A stretch of 49,976 bases of DNA from SKNW01 sp050485865. Lineage in GTDB: Bacteria; Gemmatimonadota; Gemmatimonadetes; Longimicrobiales; Gaopeijiaceae. The DNA lies in NCBI GenBank assembly GCA_050485865.1, contig JBJHCE010000007.1, positions 1 to 49,976 on the forward strand, written 5' to 3'. The translations under genes and the position numbers were made by a program. A model generated the notes under the pieces. The model was not told where the DNA came from and ran no database searches. It worked only from the letters and a program-made list of their open reading frames with translations. Within the stretch, counting starts at the first letter, position 1. The number at the start of each line of letters is the position of its first letter. Shown one piece after another: positions 1 to 7,323 of this stretch.

Positions 1-123
1 CACCATGACGTCGAGGCGATCCCCCTCCGAGGTCCCAGGCTCCGCGTCCATGAGTTCATCGATTTCAGCGAGGGCGGCTTCGTAGTCCTCCTCGCTCCGG
101 ACAGGCCGAACCTTGATGTCCAT
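1..123 (-). CDS. higA: HigA-type antitoxin, N-terminal part (runs off the window)
   Basis: The first 41 codons are visible; the gene continues past base 1. The translation begins MDIKVRPVRSEEDYEAALAE and continues with an acidic stretch ending EGDRLDVMV. This is the typical start of HigA/HTH-type antitoxins, which bind HigB toxin and autorepress the operon; the C-terminal HTH lies outside the window. The ATG at 123-121 overlaps the TGA of the upstream higB-like ORF (TGATG), the usual coupling in higBA operons. The partner toxin is broken here (see 123-377), so this may be a solitary antitoxin. Family call from remembered sequence pattern; confident for the fragment. Confidence 0.75.
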   Translation of the reverse strand, partial: MDIKVRPVRSEEDYEAALAEIDELMDAEPGTSEGDRLDVMV

Positions 124-377
124 CAGACCGTCTCCACGTACTCCTCGTGGGTGCCCACGAATCGGACGTACACAACCCGGTAGGCGTAGTTGATCCGTAC
201 GACGAGGCGGAACTTGTTGCCTGAAATGTTGAAGATGACCCGCCCCTCCAGCCTGAACCCGAGGAGCCGGGAGGACCCGTCCTTGATCACCCACCGCCCG
301 TCGCAGAGGCGGACCATCGGTGCGTTCCCACCGAGAGAGGCCTCCACCCCTTCGCCCCTCCCGCCCAGGCTCGCCAC
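123..377 (-). pseudogene. Chimera: beta-propeller N-terminal fragment fused to the C-terminal half of a HigB toxin
   Basis: The 84-aa ORF has two unrelated halves. Residues 46-84 (VIFNISGNKFRLVVRINYAY, then VVYVRFVGTHEEY) match the C-terminal beta-sheet region of HigB mRNA interferases. Residues 1-45 (MASLGGRGEGVEASLGGNAP, then VRLCDGRWV) are instead the early part of the beta-propeller protein encoded at 6054-7247. The DNA of 241-383 aligns without gaps to 6883-7025. HigB normally has roughly 90-110 residues; its N-terminal half, with part of the RNase fold, is missing. I infer a recombination scar that destroyed the toxin and kept its stop codon coupled to higA. Whether the chimera is translated is unknown. 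Confidence 0.75.
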
Positions 378-383
378 CTCCCG
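241..383. repeat. 143-bp copy of beta-propeller coding sequence (matches 6883-7025)
   Basis: This block aligns gaplessly with 6883-7025 inside the intact beta-propeller gene. The 298-383 half has only about four mismatches; the 241-297 half is more diverged. It supplies the N-terminal part of the HigB chimera. Just beyond it, the octamer CGGTAGCG occurs twice in tandem near 385-403. Confidence 0.8.
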
Positions 384-419
384 ATCGGTAGCGACCGGTA
401 GCGCCCAGCCATGGCGGCG

Positions 420-1682
420 CTAGCCATCCGTCCTCCTGAGCCGGTAGGCGTGCACGAACTCTTCCCCGAAGTCCGAGCGCGACACGCCGAGCACCCGGTC
501 CTCGCCGATGGCGTGGACCTCGAAGGCGGCGGGCGTGGTGGTCGTGCCGAGGGCGCGCCCCTCGGTACCAAAGACGACCCATCGGGTCCGACCCTCCGCA
601 TCCCGTTCGTACACCTCCGCCCAGACCTCGCCGGAGGCAGCGATCAGGAGGGAGCGGAAGGCCGGAAGTTGTTCCGGGACGGGATAGGGGTATTCGAAGA
701 ACGCCGCCACGAGCGCAGGATCCACCTCGGTTCCCAGGGGAATCCGCCTCGTCCGCCTGAGAAACCCCTCGATGGTCTCACGGGTGACCGGCCCTGGTAC
801 GGCATCGACGCGGAGGATGCGGCGGAGCTGACCACCCATGTCGACCTGCCGGATCTCGTAGCTCTGCCCCGTCGAGAAGAGCAGCTCGTCGCCCGTCACC
901 GCCCACCGCAGGGCGGGGGCATGGGGCATGACAAGAGTGCGAAGGTATCCCTCCGCGTTGCGAGGACCGTGCCGTTCACTGTGGTAGGCCGTGACCGTGG
1001 AATGCGTGGCCAGCGTCACGTTCGAACCGGATGGAGCCTCGGGGATGTAGAGCTCCCGGGCGTCCAGGAGCGGACCTTCCGTGAGCATCGCGTCCTGGAG
1101 CATCCCCCCGTTCGCGGTATGCCGCTGTCGGAACCAGTGTCCCCCGATCACCCCCTCCGGCAGGACCCGCCCCCCGTCGGGGTCGTGTCCGAGGATCTCC
1201 ACCCTGACCTCTTCGAGGTCGGAGGAGAACACGGTCACACGCGCCTGGTTCACATCGTAGACGATCACGGAATCAAGGCTTCCGGTCGGAACGAGCCTCG
1301 CCGAAATGAACTCGCCCGGGCCCTGGCCCATTCCGCCGCGGCGCGCGAGCTCGTCGCCGTCGGCCCCGAATCGGAGGAGCTCGCGCCGCCCCGCGTCCAG
1401 CACAAGGAACTCCCCACCCTGAAGGAGCTTGACACCCACGACCCGCATGAACGGGCCGGATGGATCACGTTCCCTGCCGAGCACGATTTCGGGAACGGAG
1501 TCGAGTTCCCGATCCAGGGGCGAGAACGCTTCGCTTCCCGGGGTGATGAAGATGGGGACCCCGGCGCTGTCCACCTCCATGAACGCCCGGACGGAGAGCG
1601 CGTCGCCGCCACCTTCGCCGCACCCGCCGAGCGCTGCGACGGTCGCGACCCCGAGTGCGACGAGCCCGGGGCGCAGGCGCAT
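420..1682 (-). CDS. Six-bladed beta-propeller lipoprotein
   Basis: 420 aa from ATG 1682. The N-terminus MRLRPGLVALGVATVAALGG followed by Cys is a lipoprotein signal with lipobox, so the protein is probably membrane-anchored and exported. The mature start contains EVDSAGVPIF, a lead-in typical of this family. Residues GMGQGPGEF form the family hallmark after the first blade, and the last blade carries a GEDRVLGVSR-type segment. Function is not established; such proteins resemble BF3164/NHL-like propellers and probably bind peptides or glycans. It lies 89 bp after the small Cys-rich gene 1772-2062 and probably forms an operon with it. An alternative ATG at 1760 would add 26 residues; I prefer 1682 because it places the hydrophobic stretch at the usual distance. 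Confidence 0.85.
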   Translation of the reverse strand: MRLRPGLVALGVATVAALGGCGEGGGDALSVRAFMEVDSAGVPIFITPGSEAFSPLDRELDSVPEIVLGRERDPSGPFMRVVGVKLLQGGEFLVLDAGRRELLRFGADGDELARRGGMGQGPGEFISARLVPTGSLDSVIVYDVNQARVTVFSSDLEEVRVEILGHDPDGGRVLPEGVIGGHWFRQRHTANGGMLQDAMLTEGPLLDARELYIPEAPSGSNVTLATHSTVTAYHSERHGPRNAEGYLRTLVMPHAPALRWAVTGDELLFSTGQSYEIRQVDMGGQLRRILRVDAVPGPVTRETIEGFLRRTRRIPLGTEVDPALVAAFFEYPYPVPEQLPAFRSLLIAASGEVWAEVYERDAEGRTRWVVFGTEGRALGTTTTPAAFEVHAIGEDRVLGVSRSDFGEEFVHAYRLRRTDG

Positions 1683-1771
1683 GGGACCCGGCGCCCGAAA
1701 CGCATGGGTGGCCTCGAGAGAGGGGATGCTCCTTTGGCCGGGGCCAGAAGTCGCGGTCATCCGTGGGCCCG

Positions 1772-2062
1772 TCAATGCACCCCGAAGTAACAGAGCAAGG
1801 CCATCGGCTCTACCGACGGGCACGTCTCCGCGAAAGCACAAGCGTAGTGGCCGCTGCACCCGGTCGGACCAGCACATGGTTTTTCCGCCCAGTCCAGGCA
1901 CCACTCGTCGGCGACACACTCTTCCACGACCGTATACTCGGGGCATGAGGCGGATGCCGTCGAGTCCGTCGGGGCCGCGATGAGGGCCACGAACAGGATC
2001 ACACCCAGACCGATGAGGCGCACGACCGCCATGGTGCGCGCAGGTCCATCTTTGGGACTCAT
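1772..2062 (-). CDS. Small secreted cysteine-rich protein
   Basis: 96 aa. The ATG at 2062 is preceded by GGAGG four bases upstream, which decides this start over an earlier in-frame one. Residues 10-30 form a signal or anchor helix (RLIGLGVILFVALIAA). The exported part has eight cysteines (spacing C-x8-C-x5-C-x7-C-x5-C-x5-C-x5-C-x9-C) and ends CYFGVH. An even Cys count in an exported domain suggests disulfides. I recognise no family. It directly precedes a beta-propeller lipoprotein gene, the same arrangement as the 73-aa protein at 34838-35059, which also ends in Cys-few residues-His. This recalls NVEALA-peptide/beta-propeller pairs of Bacteroidetes by architecture only, not by sequence. Confidence 0.7.
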   Translation of the reverse strand: MSPKDGPARTMAVVRLIGLGVILFVALIAAPTDSTASASCPEYTVVEECVADEWCLDWAEKPCAGPTGCSGHYACAFAETCPSVEPMALLCYFGVH

Positions 2063-2192
2063 GCTTCCTCCCCAAGTATGAGGTTCAGTACACTCGGCCG
2101 GGCGATCGTTCGTCCACACCCCTGCGGAGAGGTGGGTCGCCCTGATCTTTACCCGCTCCCCCTGATGCTTCCGGTAGCGGAGCCGGGCCGCA

Positions 2193-2232
2193 ATAACATG
2201 ATCGCGTCAGATGTATTGCGGTTGCGTCAGAT
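2193..2232 (-). promoter_or_regulatory. Direct-repeat operator candidate with possible -10 for the Cys-rich/propeller operon
   Basis: GCGTCAGAT occurs at 2204-2212 and again at 2224-2232, exactly 20 bp apart (two helical turns). Read on the minus strand this is a tandem ATCTGACGC pair, followed ten bases later by TGTTAT (2198-2193), a 4/6 match to a -10 box with no good -35. AraC-family proteins bind tandem half-sites spaced about two turns and often replace the -35. The site lies between the end of an AraC-like gene (2238) and the start of the Cys-rich gene (2062). The link is inference. Confidence 0.45.
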
Positions 2233-2237
2233 CGTCA

Positions 2238-3032
2238 TCACCCATCTTGACATCGGCGTGAGGTGCGACCCCCCAGCAAAGCAAGCACGGGATCCTGGCG
2301 GAGGGCGTCGGCATCCCGGATCGAGAGATCGAAATGCGCCCGGAACTGCTGCGCCAACCGCCCCGCCGAGCGGAATCCGAGGACCCTGTATGCATCTTCA
2401 CGCATGGTCCGGTCGTCTCGAAGCTGGAGGGCGAGGAGCAGACGGGTACGCTGAATGAACTTGGACGGCGGGACGAGACCCGCGCTTCGCATGAAACGCT
2501 CCAGGTCGGACCGAGACCTGAACACTCGTCTCGCGAGCGCGGGGACAGATCGCTCACCGCAGACGATTCCCTCCAGCGCTGCGCCGAAGATCTTCGACGC
2601 TCGAGGCCGCACCCGCGGATCGATCTTTTCGAGCAGGGCCTGGCGAACCCTGACTCCGTGGGCGCCAACGTACGCCTTCGTGAGAAGGCCCCGAAGCCCT
2701 TCGGTCCTCAGAACGGTGTCGACGGAAGTGAACTCCCGGACCCCCCACGAGTGAAGGTCGATCGCCATTTGAGGATGTACCAACCGACGGTCCCAAAGCC
2801 CGACCACGTACCATGCGGCCCGGGGGGAGGGTGCTGCGGGCTCGACCAAAGGGGCGAGCGCTTCCATGTCGGCGAGGACGAGCGCTCCACCGTGAGCTTC
2901 GCCTGGCGCGCTGTTCGCGTGCGACCAATCCTGCCGTTGGACCACCGTGTGGACGAGGCGGAGGAGGGCCGGATGCCCCAGAAGGGCGGAAGGCCACGCA
3001 GCCTTCGAAACCATCACGAGCGTACGTTCCAT
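2238..3032 (-). CDS. AraC-family-like transcriptional regulator
   Basis: 264 aa from ATG 3032, preceded by GGAGGGGG at good spacing. The C-terminal ~100 residues carry an AraC-type double helix-turn-helix: SDLERFMRSAGLVPPSKFIQ then LLLALQLRDD and a second helix pair around YRVLGFRSAGRLAQQFRAHF. The N-terminal ~130 residues have alternating hydrophobic stretches (LVLADMEALAPLV, AWYVVGLWDRR, GVREFTSVDTVL) that could be a degenerate receiver-like domain; this part is uncertain. Its first 9 codons and its RBS lie inside the 102-bp repeat shared with 7222-7323. A probable target is the operon starting at 2062, because of the direct repeat at 2204-2232. Family call good for the C-terminus; ligand unknown. 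Confidence 0.7.
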   Translation of the reverse strand: MERTLVMVSKAAWPSALLGHPALLRLVHTVVQRQDWSHANSAPGEAHGGALVLADMEALAPLVEPAAPSPRAAWYVVGLWDRRLVHPQMAIDLHSWGVREFTSVDTVLRTEGLRGLLTKAYVGAHGVRVRQALLEKIDPRVRPRASKIFGAALEGIVCGERSVPALARRVFRSRSDLERFMRSAGLVPPSKFIQRTRLLLALQLRDDRTMREDAYRVLGFRSAGRLAQQFRAHFDLSIRDADALRQDPVLALLGGRTSRRCQDG

Positions 3033-3108
3033 TCGACCCCCTCCATCCGCCCACAATGGGTGGGATCGGAGCGTTCAGTCAAGCAGCTCGCTTCCACCCC
3101 GCACCCGC
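3007..3108. repeat. 102-bp direct repeat, copy A (copy B at 7222-7323)
   Basis: The two copies align without gaps with three mismatches in 102 bp, in the same orientation. The repeat contains the last ten codons of a TPR-protein gene (RVRGGSELLD stop), a short spacer with RBS, and the first codons MERTLVMVSK of the next gene. Copy A adjoins the intact AraC-like gene; copy B adjoins the intact TPR gene. They bound a 4.2-kb segment holding three beta-propeller genes. Confidence 0.9.
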
Positions 3109-3430
3109 GCCTGTTCCCACTGGAGTGCTTCGAGCCTGTTCACGAGGGTGCTCCGCCGATGCCGACCTTGCCTGGCTCGGGGAGGGCCATCGACGCGACC
3201 GGGAGTTGGACTCGGGAGCGGTTCAGGCCCTCCCGCTCGAGGACTCCCTGAGGGACCTGAGAACCGAACTCGGGGGGTAGCTTGCATCCATCGCGCGGCA
3301 TCGATGCAGATGACTCGGGCCAGCAGGTTCTACGAGGGCCGTGCGCCAGGGCTCGGGCGTGGGTTGTTCGACGAGGTCCCGGGGATCTTCTCTCCCTGCC
3401 GGCCCGAGATCTCGACCCGGCTCGCGCTCC
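3109..3430. other. Intergenic stretch with no convincing gene
   Basis: On the minus strand this is the region between the stop of the propeller gene at 3431 and repeat copy A. A minus-strand frame running through the repeat from 3287 to 3075 ends RVRGGSELLD like the TPR protein, but its upstream part is proline/arginine-rich and unrelated to it. I read it as a remnant or chance frame. No hairpin terminator with a T tract was evident. Confidence 0.5.
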
Positions 3431-4738
3431 TTACCTGTCCTCCGCCAACCGCCCCCGGATCGCATATCGAACGACGTACGGGACCCCCAGTTCATCCCGC
3501 CATACCCCGTACACGGCGTCTTCGGTGATGACATGCACGATGACGCTCTCGAAACCGGGGGGCGGTTCGATTTCGCCGAGGTAGATCCCGGAAGGATCGA
3601 AGATGTCCAGCCGCAGGCCCCCGCCCGCCCCCGCCCGTGTGACCCACACGTGGCCCGTAGAGGCGAGACGGAACGTGCGGAACGGGGGGTACACATGGGG
3701 GACCTGCTCGGGATCCCAACCGTCTTGCGCCACCGCGCCCTCGGGAGGGAAGGCCGCGATCGAGTCTCTTCGCACAGCCACCGGGATCGGGACCGGATCG
3801 ACCGCCCGCTTGAGAATCAGGAGCGTATCACCATCGGCGGTCTGTCGGCGGATCGTGTAGTCCGGTGTGGCGTCCGTGAACCAGAAAGTGCCTTCCTCGT
3901 CGAAGTGCACGTTCGTTCGCTTGGAAAAGGGAATGTCTCGAACCAACCGGGTGCCCGTGCGTGCGACCCAGGTGATCGAAGGCGGCGGGAGCGGGTCCGG
4001 CCGCGCGACGGTGTCCATCGGCACCACGTTACCGTCGTCCGTGACGTCGAACCCCACGTACCACCAGGCAGAGGGGGTCGGGCCGGGGCCGGTTGCCCGC
4101 TGCATGGCCCAGAGGTGCCCACCTCGAACCCAGCGGCGAGGACCGCATCCGAGCAGTTGCGTCGAGGCGGACAGTGTCTGCAACCAGGCTCCGGAACCGT
4201 CAAACCGGTGCCACCGCCACAGACCATCTTCCACCCAGACCTCCCCCCGGGGCCCCGCGAACGCGCATGCACGTCCGCCGCTGAACTCGCCCGGTCCCTC
4301 GCCCGGCCCACCCACCGCGAACTGGAATGCGCCCTCACGGTCGAACACCCGCAGCTCGAGCGCGAGGCCATCCATTACCCAGATACGGCCGAGGGAATCG
4401 GGAATCACGTTGCTCGCGGAGCCGAACACGTAGGGGCCGTCTCCGTCCTCTGCCCCGATCCGCAGCTCTTCCTCCAGCCTCCACGGGGCGACCCCGCTCC
4501 GCGCCCACGCCCCCTCCGCCGGGTTGCTGACCGTCACGACCCCGCTGGCCGAGGTGTCGATCTGGACCTCGAGGGTCGGAGCGGGGCCCGCATCGGCGCA
4601 AGCGCCGACCATGGAGAACACGAGCCCGACGCCCAGAACCCGGATCTGGAACCCGGCTCTTCGTGAAGCCACCCTCGATCGGGACGGGTCATGCCTGGGC
4701 CTGCCCAACCGCGTTCGATCCCCGTTGCGCATCACCAT
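3431..4738 (-). CDS. Six-bladed beta-propeller lipoprotein (tandem paralogue)
   Basis: 435 aa. Signal helix VLGVGLVFSMVGAC has a lipobox ending in VGAC, then a short linker. The mature start shares the block DTSASGVVTVSNPAEGAWAR with the upstream neighbour 4732-6057. The hallmark GGPGEGPGEF follows the first blade, and the C-terminal blade reads ITEDAVYGVWRDELGVPYVV. The ATG at 4738 overlaps the end of the upstream gene, and a second ATG at 4732 forms TGATG with its stop, so the two are translationally coupled. The n-region is unusually long (about 30 residues) for a signal peptide; the neighbour has the same feature. Function unknown; exported ligand-binding propeller inferred. Confidence 0.85.
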   Translation of the reverse strand: MVMRNGDRTRLGRPRHDPSRSRVASRRAGFQIRVLGVGLVFSMVGACADAGPAPTLEVQIDTSASGVVTVSNPAEGAWARSGVAPWRLEEELRIGAEDGDGPYVFGSASNVIPDSLGRIWVMDGLALELRVFDREGAFQFAVGGPGEGPGEFSGGRACAFAGPRGEVWVEDGLWRWHRFDGSGAWLQTLSASTQLLGCGPRRWVRGGHLWAMQRATGPGPTPSAWWYVGFDVTDDGNVVPMDTVARPDPLPPPSITWVARTGTRLVRDIPFSKRTNVHFDEEGTFWFTDATPDYTIRRQTADGDTLLILKRAVDPVPIPVAVRRDSIAAFPPEGAVAQDGWDPEQVPHVYPPFRTFRLASTGHVWVTRAGAGGGLRLDIFDPSGIYLGEIEPPPGFESVIVHVITEDAVYGVWRDELGVPYVVRYAIRGRLAEDR

Positions 4739-6057
4739 GATCCCGTTCCCGCCCCCCGGTGATTCGCGGGGCGCCCCCGGATCGCATACCGAACGACATA
4801 CGGCACCCTCAGCTCATCTCGCCACACCCCGTATACCTCGTCTTCCGTAATGACCTGGATGCTTGCGTTCTCGAAGCCCGGCGGAGCGTCCACCTCACCG
4901 AGGTACGTACCGGAAGGATCGAAGACATCGAGCACGGTCCGGGCCCCGGCCCCTCGGCGGATCACCCAGATCGTGCCGTCCGTCGCGCTCCAGAGGAAGT
5001 TGAAGGGAGGGAAGTGCGACGGAGCATCCGAGGGGCTCCACCGACCCAGCGGTCTCATCGTTTCCGGTTCCCAGGCCTCGATCACCCTGCGACGCTCGTC
5101 TGCGGGGATCGGTACGGGCTCGAACACCCTGCGGGTGATCAGGATCGTATCTCCGTCGAGGGTCCGACGCTGGATCTCGTACGTCGGGGTCCCTTCGGAC
5201 ACCAGAACGTCACCGCTCCCTGCAAGCACCCACCTGGGGACGGGGACGAACGGAATTGTCCTCTCCTGCTGCGTTCCCGTCGTCCCGACCCAGGTCACAC
5301 TGCGGGGAGATGGCAGCTCGGGGACCGGAAACGTCCGGGTCGGGAGGGGCCCATCGGGACCATCCATGCGGTACTCCACCAGGGACGAGGTCGTCGTCCG
5401 GGCCTCGCTGTCCATCACCGCGTGGCGGACCAGGAAGCGCCCATCCGGAGTCCAGCGGCGGGTCTCGCAGAAGTTCTGGTTCATGAACGAGTGACTCGCA
5501 AGGATTCCGCCGGACGCGTCGAAGCGGTGCCAACGGTAGCCTCGATCCTCTACCCAGAACTCCCCATCCGGCCCCTGGAAGACACAGGCCATGTTGCCGC
5601 GGAATTCGCCCGGTCCCTGGCCCGGCCCTCCCACGGCGAACTGGAACACGCCCTCGTGGTCGAACACCCGCAGCTCGAGTGCGTGGGCGTCCATCACCCA
5701 GATCCGACCGAGGGGATCGGGGACCACGCCGCGGATGGATCCGAACACGTAGGGGCCGTCTCCGTCCTCCGCCCCGATCCGCAGGTCCTCCTCGAGCCTC
5801 CACGGGGAAACGCCGCTCCGCGCCCACGCCCCCTCCGCCGGATTGCTGACGGTCACGACCCCGCTCGCCGAGGTGTCAACCTGGACATGCACCGGTGCGG
5901 TCGCAGGGTCGGGTCCACATGCGATGGATAGCAGCAGTGCGGCCACCGCGGTTGCGAGGGCGGGTAGACGCGGCTGCAGGATCATGCGGCTCGGGGCCCG
6001 ACGCAGGGTGATGGGGGTTGCTGCTCCCCCCCGGGACCGAACTCGCGACTCGATCAC
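4732..6057 (-). CDS. Six-bladed beta-propeller lipoprotein (tandem paralogue)
   Basis: 441 aa from GTG 6057, which overlaps the stop of the preceding gene as GTGA. An internal ATG at 5985 (MILQPRLPAL...) would give a more standard lipoprotein signal, with TAVAALLLSIAC as h-region and lipobox; either start may be used. Hallmark GGPGQGPGEF and terminal ITEDEVYGVWRDELRVPYVV match the downstream paralogue 3431-4738. The N-terminal ~100 mature residues of the two are close to identical while the middle blades diverge, as expected for tandem duplication followed by diversification of the binding faces. Part of the minus-strand run 9423 to 3431. Confidence 0.85.
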   Translation of the reverse strand: MIESRVRSRGGAATPITLRRAPSRMILQPRLPALATAVAALLLSIACGPDPATAPVHVQVDTSASGVVTVSNPAEGAWARSGVSPWRLEEDLRIGAEDGDGPYVFGSIRGVVPDPLGRIWVMDAHALELRVFDHEGVFQFAVGGPGQGPGEFRGNMACVFQGPDGEFWVEDRGYRWHRFDASGGILASHSFMNQNFCETRRWTPDGRFLVRHAVMDSEARTTTSSLVEYRMDGPDGPLPTRTFPVPELPSPRSVTWVGTTGTQQERTIPFVPVPRWVLAGSGDVLVSEGTPTYEIQRRTLDGDTILITRRVFEPVPIPADERRRVIEAWEPETMRPLGRWSPSDAPSHFPPFNFLWSATDGTIWVIRRGAGARTVLDVFDPSGTYLGEVDAPPGFENASIQVITEDEVYGVWRDELRVPYVVRYAIRGRPANHRGAGTGSW

Positions 6058-7247
6058 CGCACCCCGACCTGCACGATCCGGACGCGCACCTCGAGCTCGT
6101 CCGTGAACTCGTGGTAGGAATAGAACCCGGCCTCGATGGCCCGGACGGGGTAATCGATCCGGGCCCGGCCCACCACGCGCCCGGCCTCGGGGTCGATGAC
6201 CTCGATCACGGAGTCCCAGTAGAGGCTGATGTCCACCGGTCCCCGGGATGCCCGCCCATCGGGACCGGTCAGGGGCCCCAGTCCGTCGGCCCAGTTCTCT
6301 CCGGCCACCCAGATGACGGCCCAGAGAAGCCCGTTGTCGTCGCGCGAAATCATGCGGATCGTGGGATCGGGCGGCCCTTCGCTACCTCGCGCCCCGACGT
6401 TCCGCGCGGGCGGAAACCAGGGCGCGCGTCGGACCATCGTTCGCAACGGGGTCCCGTCGACCCCCCACTCCTCGAGGCGGTACTCCCGGAAGTGCGCCGC
6501 CCAGACCCTCCCGGGAGGCCCCGGGGCAAGGGCACGGAAGAACGCCCGTGAGTCCGTGAGGTCGCGGATCGGGGGCGAGGCCCCGAAGGAGCGTACGAGG
6601 GACCCGTTGGTGTCGAGGAAGTGAAGCGGAAGGCCGATGCCGCTCGGTCGGTTCACCTGTGCGCCCGCCACCCATGTCCCATCCCCAAGCCGGGCCCGGG
6701 TCATGCCGAACATCCCGGGCACCGGCTTCATCGACACCACGCGCAGGTCGCGGTCCAGGGTCGTGAGGCGGAAGTTGACCGGGTCCGCGACCAGGATCGA
6801 ATCCTCGCCCACACGGAAGAGGAAGGAGATTTCTCCGAACTCCCCCGGCCCCTGTCCGGCTCTGCCGGCCACCTGTTCGAAGCGCCCGTCCGGACTGAAC
6901 CTGAGGAGGCGGGTGGGCCAGTCCACGATGACCCACCGCCCGTCGGAGAGCCGGACCATGGGTGCGTTCCCACCGAGAGAGGCCTCCACCCCTTCGCCCC
7001 TCCCGCCCAGACTCGCCACCTCCCGCACCGGGAGCGTGCAGTCGCCGGGGCAGTCCGCGATCACGATCTCCTGGGCGACCAGGGCCGGCGGGTCTCCGCC
7101 GACGAGGTAGGCGAGAACCGCAATGCCGAGCGCGACGAGCCCGGGGCGCAGGAGCGTGGCACCCGGGACCTGGCGCGCACCCCGTGCACGTACCGTGGGT
7201 GGCGCCCCCTCCGGAGCTTTGGAAACCATCACGAGCGTCCGTTCCAT
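6054..7247 (-). CDS. Six-bladed beta-propeller protein, secreted
   Basis: 397 aa. ATG 7247 is preceded by GGAGGTGG at good spacing, inside repeat copy B. The first residues MERTLVMVSKA are identical to the start of the AraC-like protein at 2238-3032. They are followed by a linker and a signal helix RPGLVALGIAVLAYLVGG ending near LVAQ, so this looks Sec-secreted rather than lipid-anchored. Hallmark AGRAGQGPGEF is present. The initiation region appears to have been captured from a copy of the regulator gene. The segment 6883-7025 is duplicated at 241-383 in the HigB chimera. Its stop overlaps the next propeller gene (GTGA). Function unknown. Confidence 0.85.
   Translation of the reverse strand: MERTLVMVSKAPEGAPPTVRARGARQVPGATLLRPGLVALGIAVLAYLVGGDPPALVAQEIVIADCPGDCTLPVREVASLGGRGEGVEASLGGNAPMVRLSDGRWVIVDWPTRLLRFSPDGRFEQVAGRAGQGPGEFGEISFLFRVGEDSILVADPVNFRLTTLDRDLRVVSMKPVPGMFGMTRARLGDGTWVAGAQVNRPSGIGLPLHFLDTNGSLVRSFGASPPIRDLTDSRAFFRALAPGPPGRVWAAHFREYRLEEWGVDGTPLRTMVRRAPWFPPARNVGARGSEGPPDPTIRMISRDDNGLLWAVIWVAGENWADGLGPLTGPDGRASRGPVDISLYWDSVIEVIDPEAGRVVGRARIDYPVRAIEAGFYSYHEFTDELEVRVRIVQVGVR
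6883..7025. repeat. Source copy of the 143-bp propeller segment found at 241-383
   Basis: Lies wholly inside the intact beta-propeller gene 6054-7247 and encodes its ASLGGRGEGVEASLGGNAP region and first blade. See 241-383 for the truncated partner. Confidence 0.8.
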
Positions 7248-7323
7248 CCGACCACCTCCATCCGCCCACAATGGGTGGGATCGGAGCGTTCAGTCAAGCA
7301 GCTCGCTTCCACCCCGCACCCGC
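7222..7323. repeat. 102-bp direct repeat, copy B
   Basis: Copy B carries the true 3' end of the TPR gene (stop 7290), a 42-bp spacer with RBS, and the first codons of the propeller gene 6054-7247. Recombination between copies A and B would delete 4,215 bp and place the TPR gene directly upstream of the AraC-like gene. Confidence 0.9.

Noticed and set aside
2334..3251. 305-codon plus-strand frame
   Set aside because: Antisense to the AraC-like gene, which has an RBS and recognisable HTH.
3075..3287. 70-codon minus-strand frame ending RVRGGSELLD
   Set aside because: Its end is the repeat copy of the TPR gene tail; the upstream part matches nothing, so it is a remnant or chance frame.
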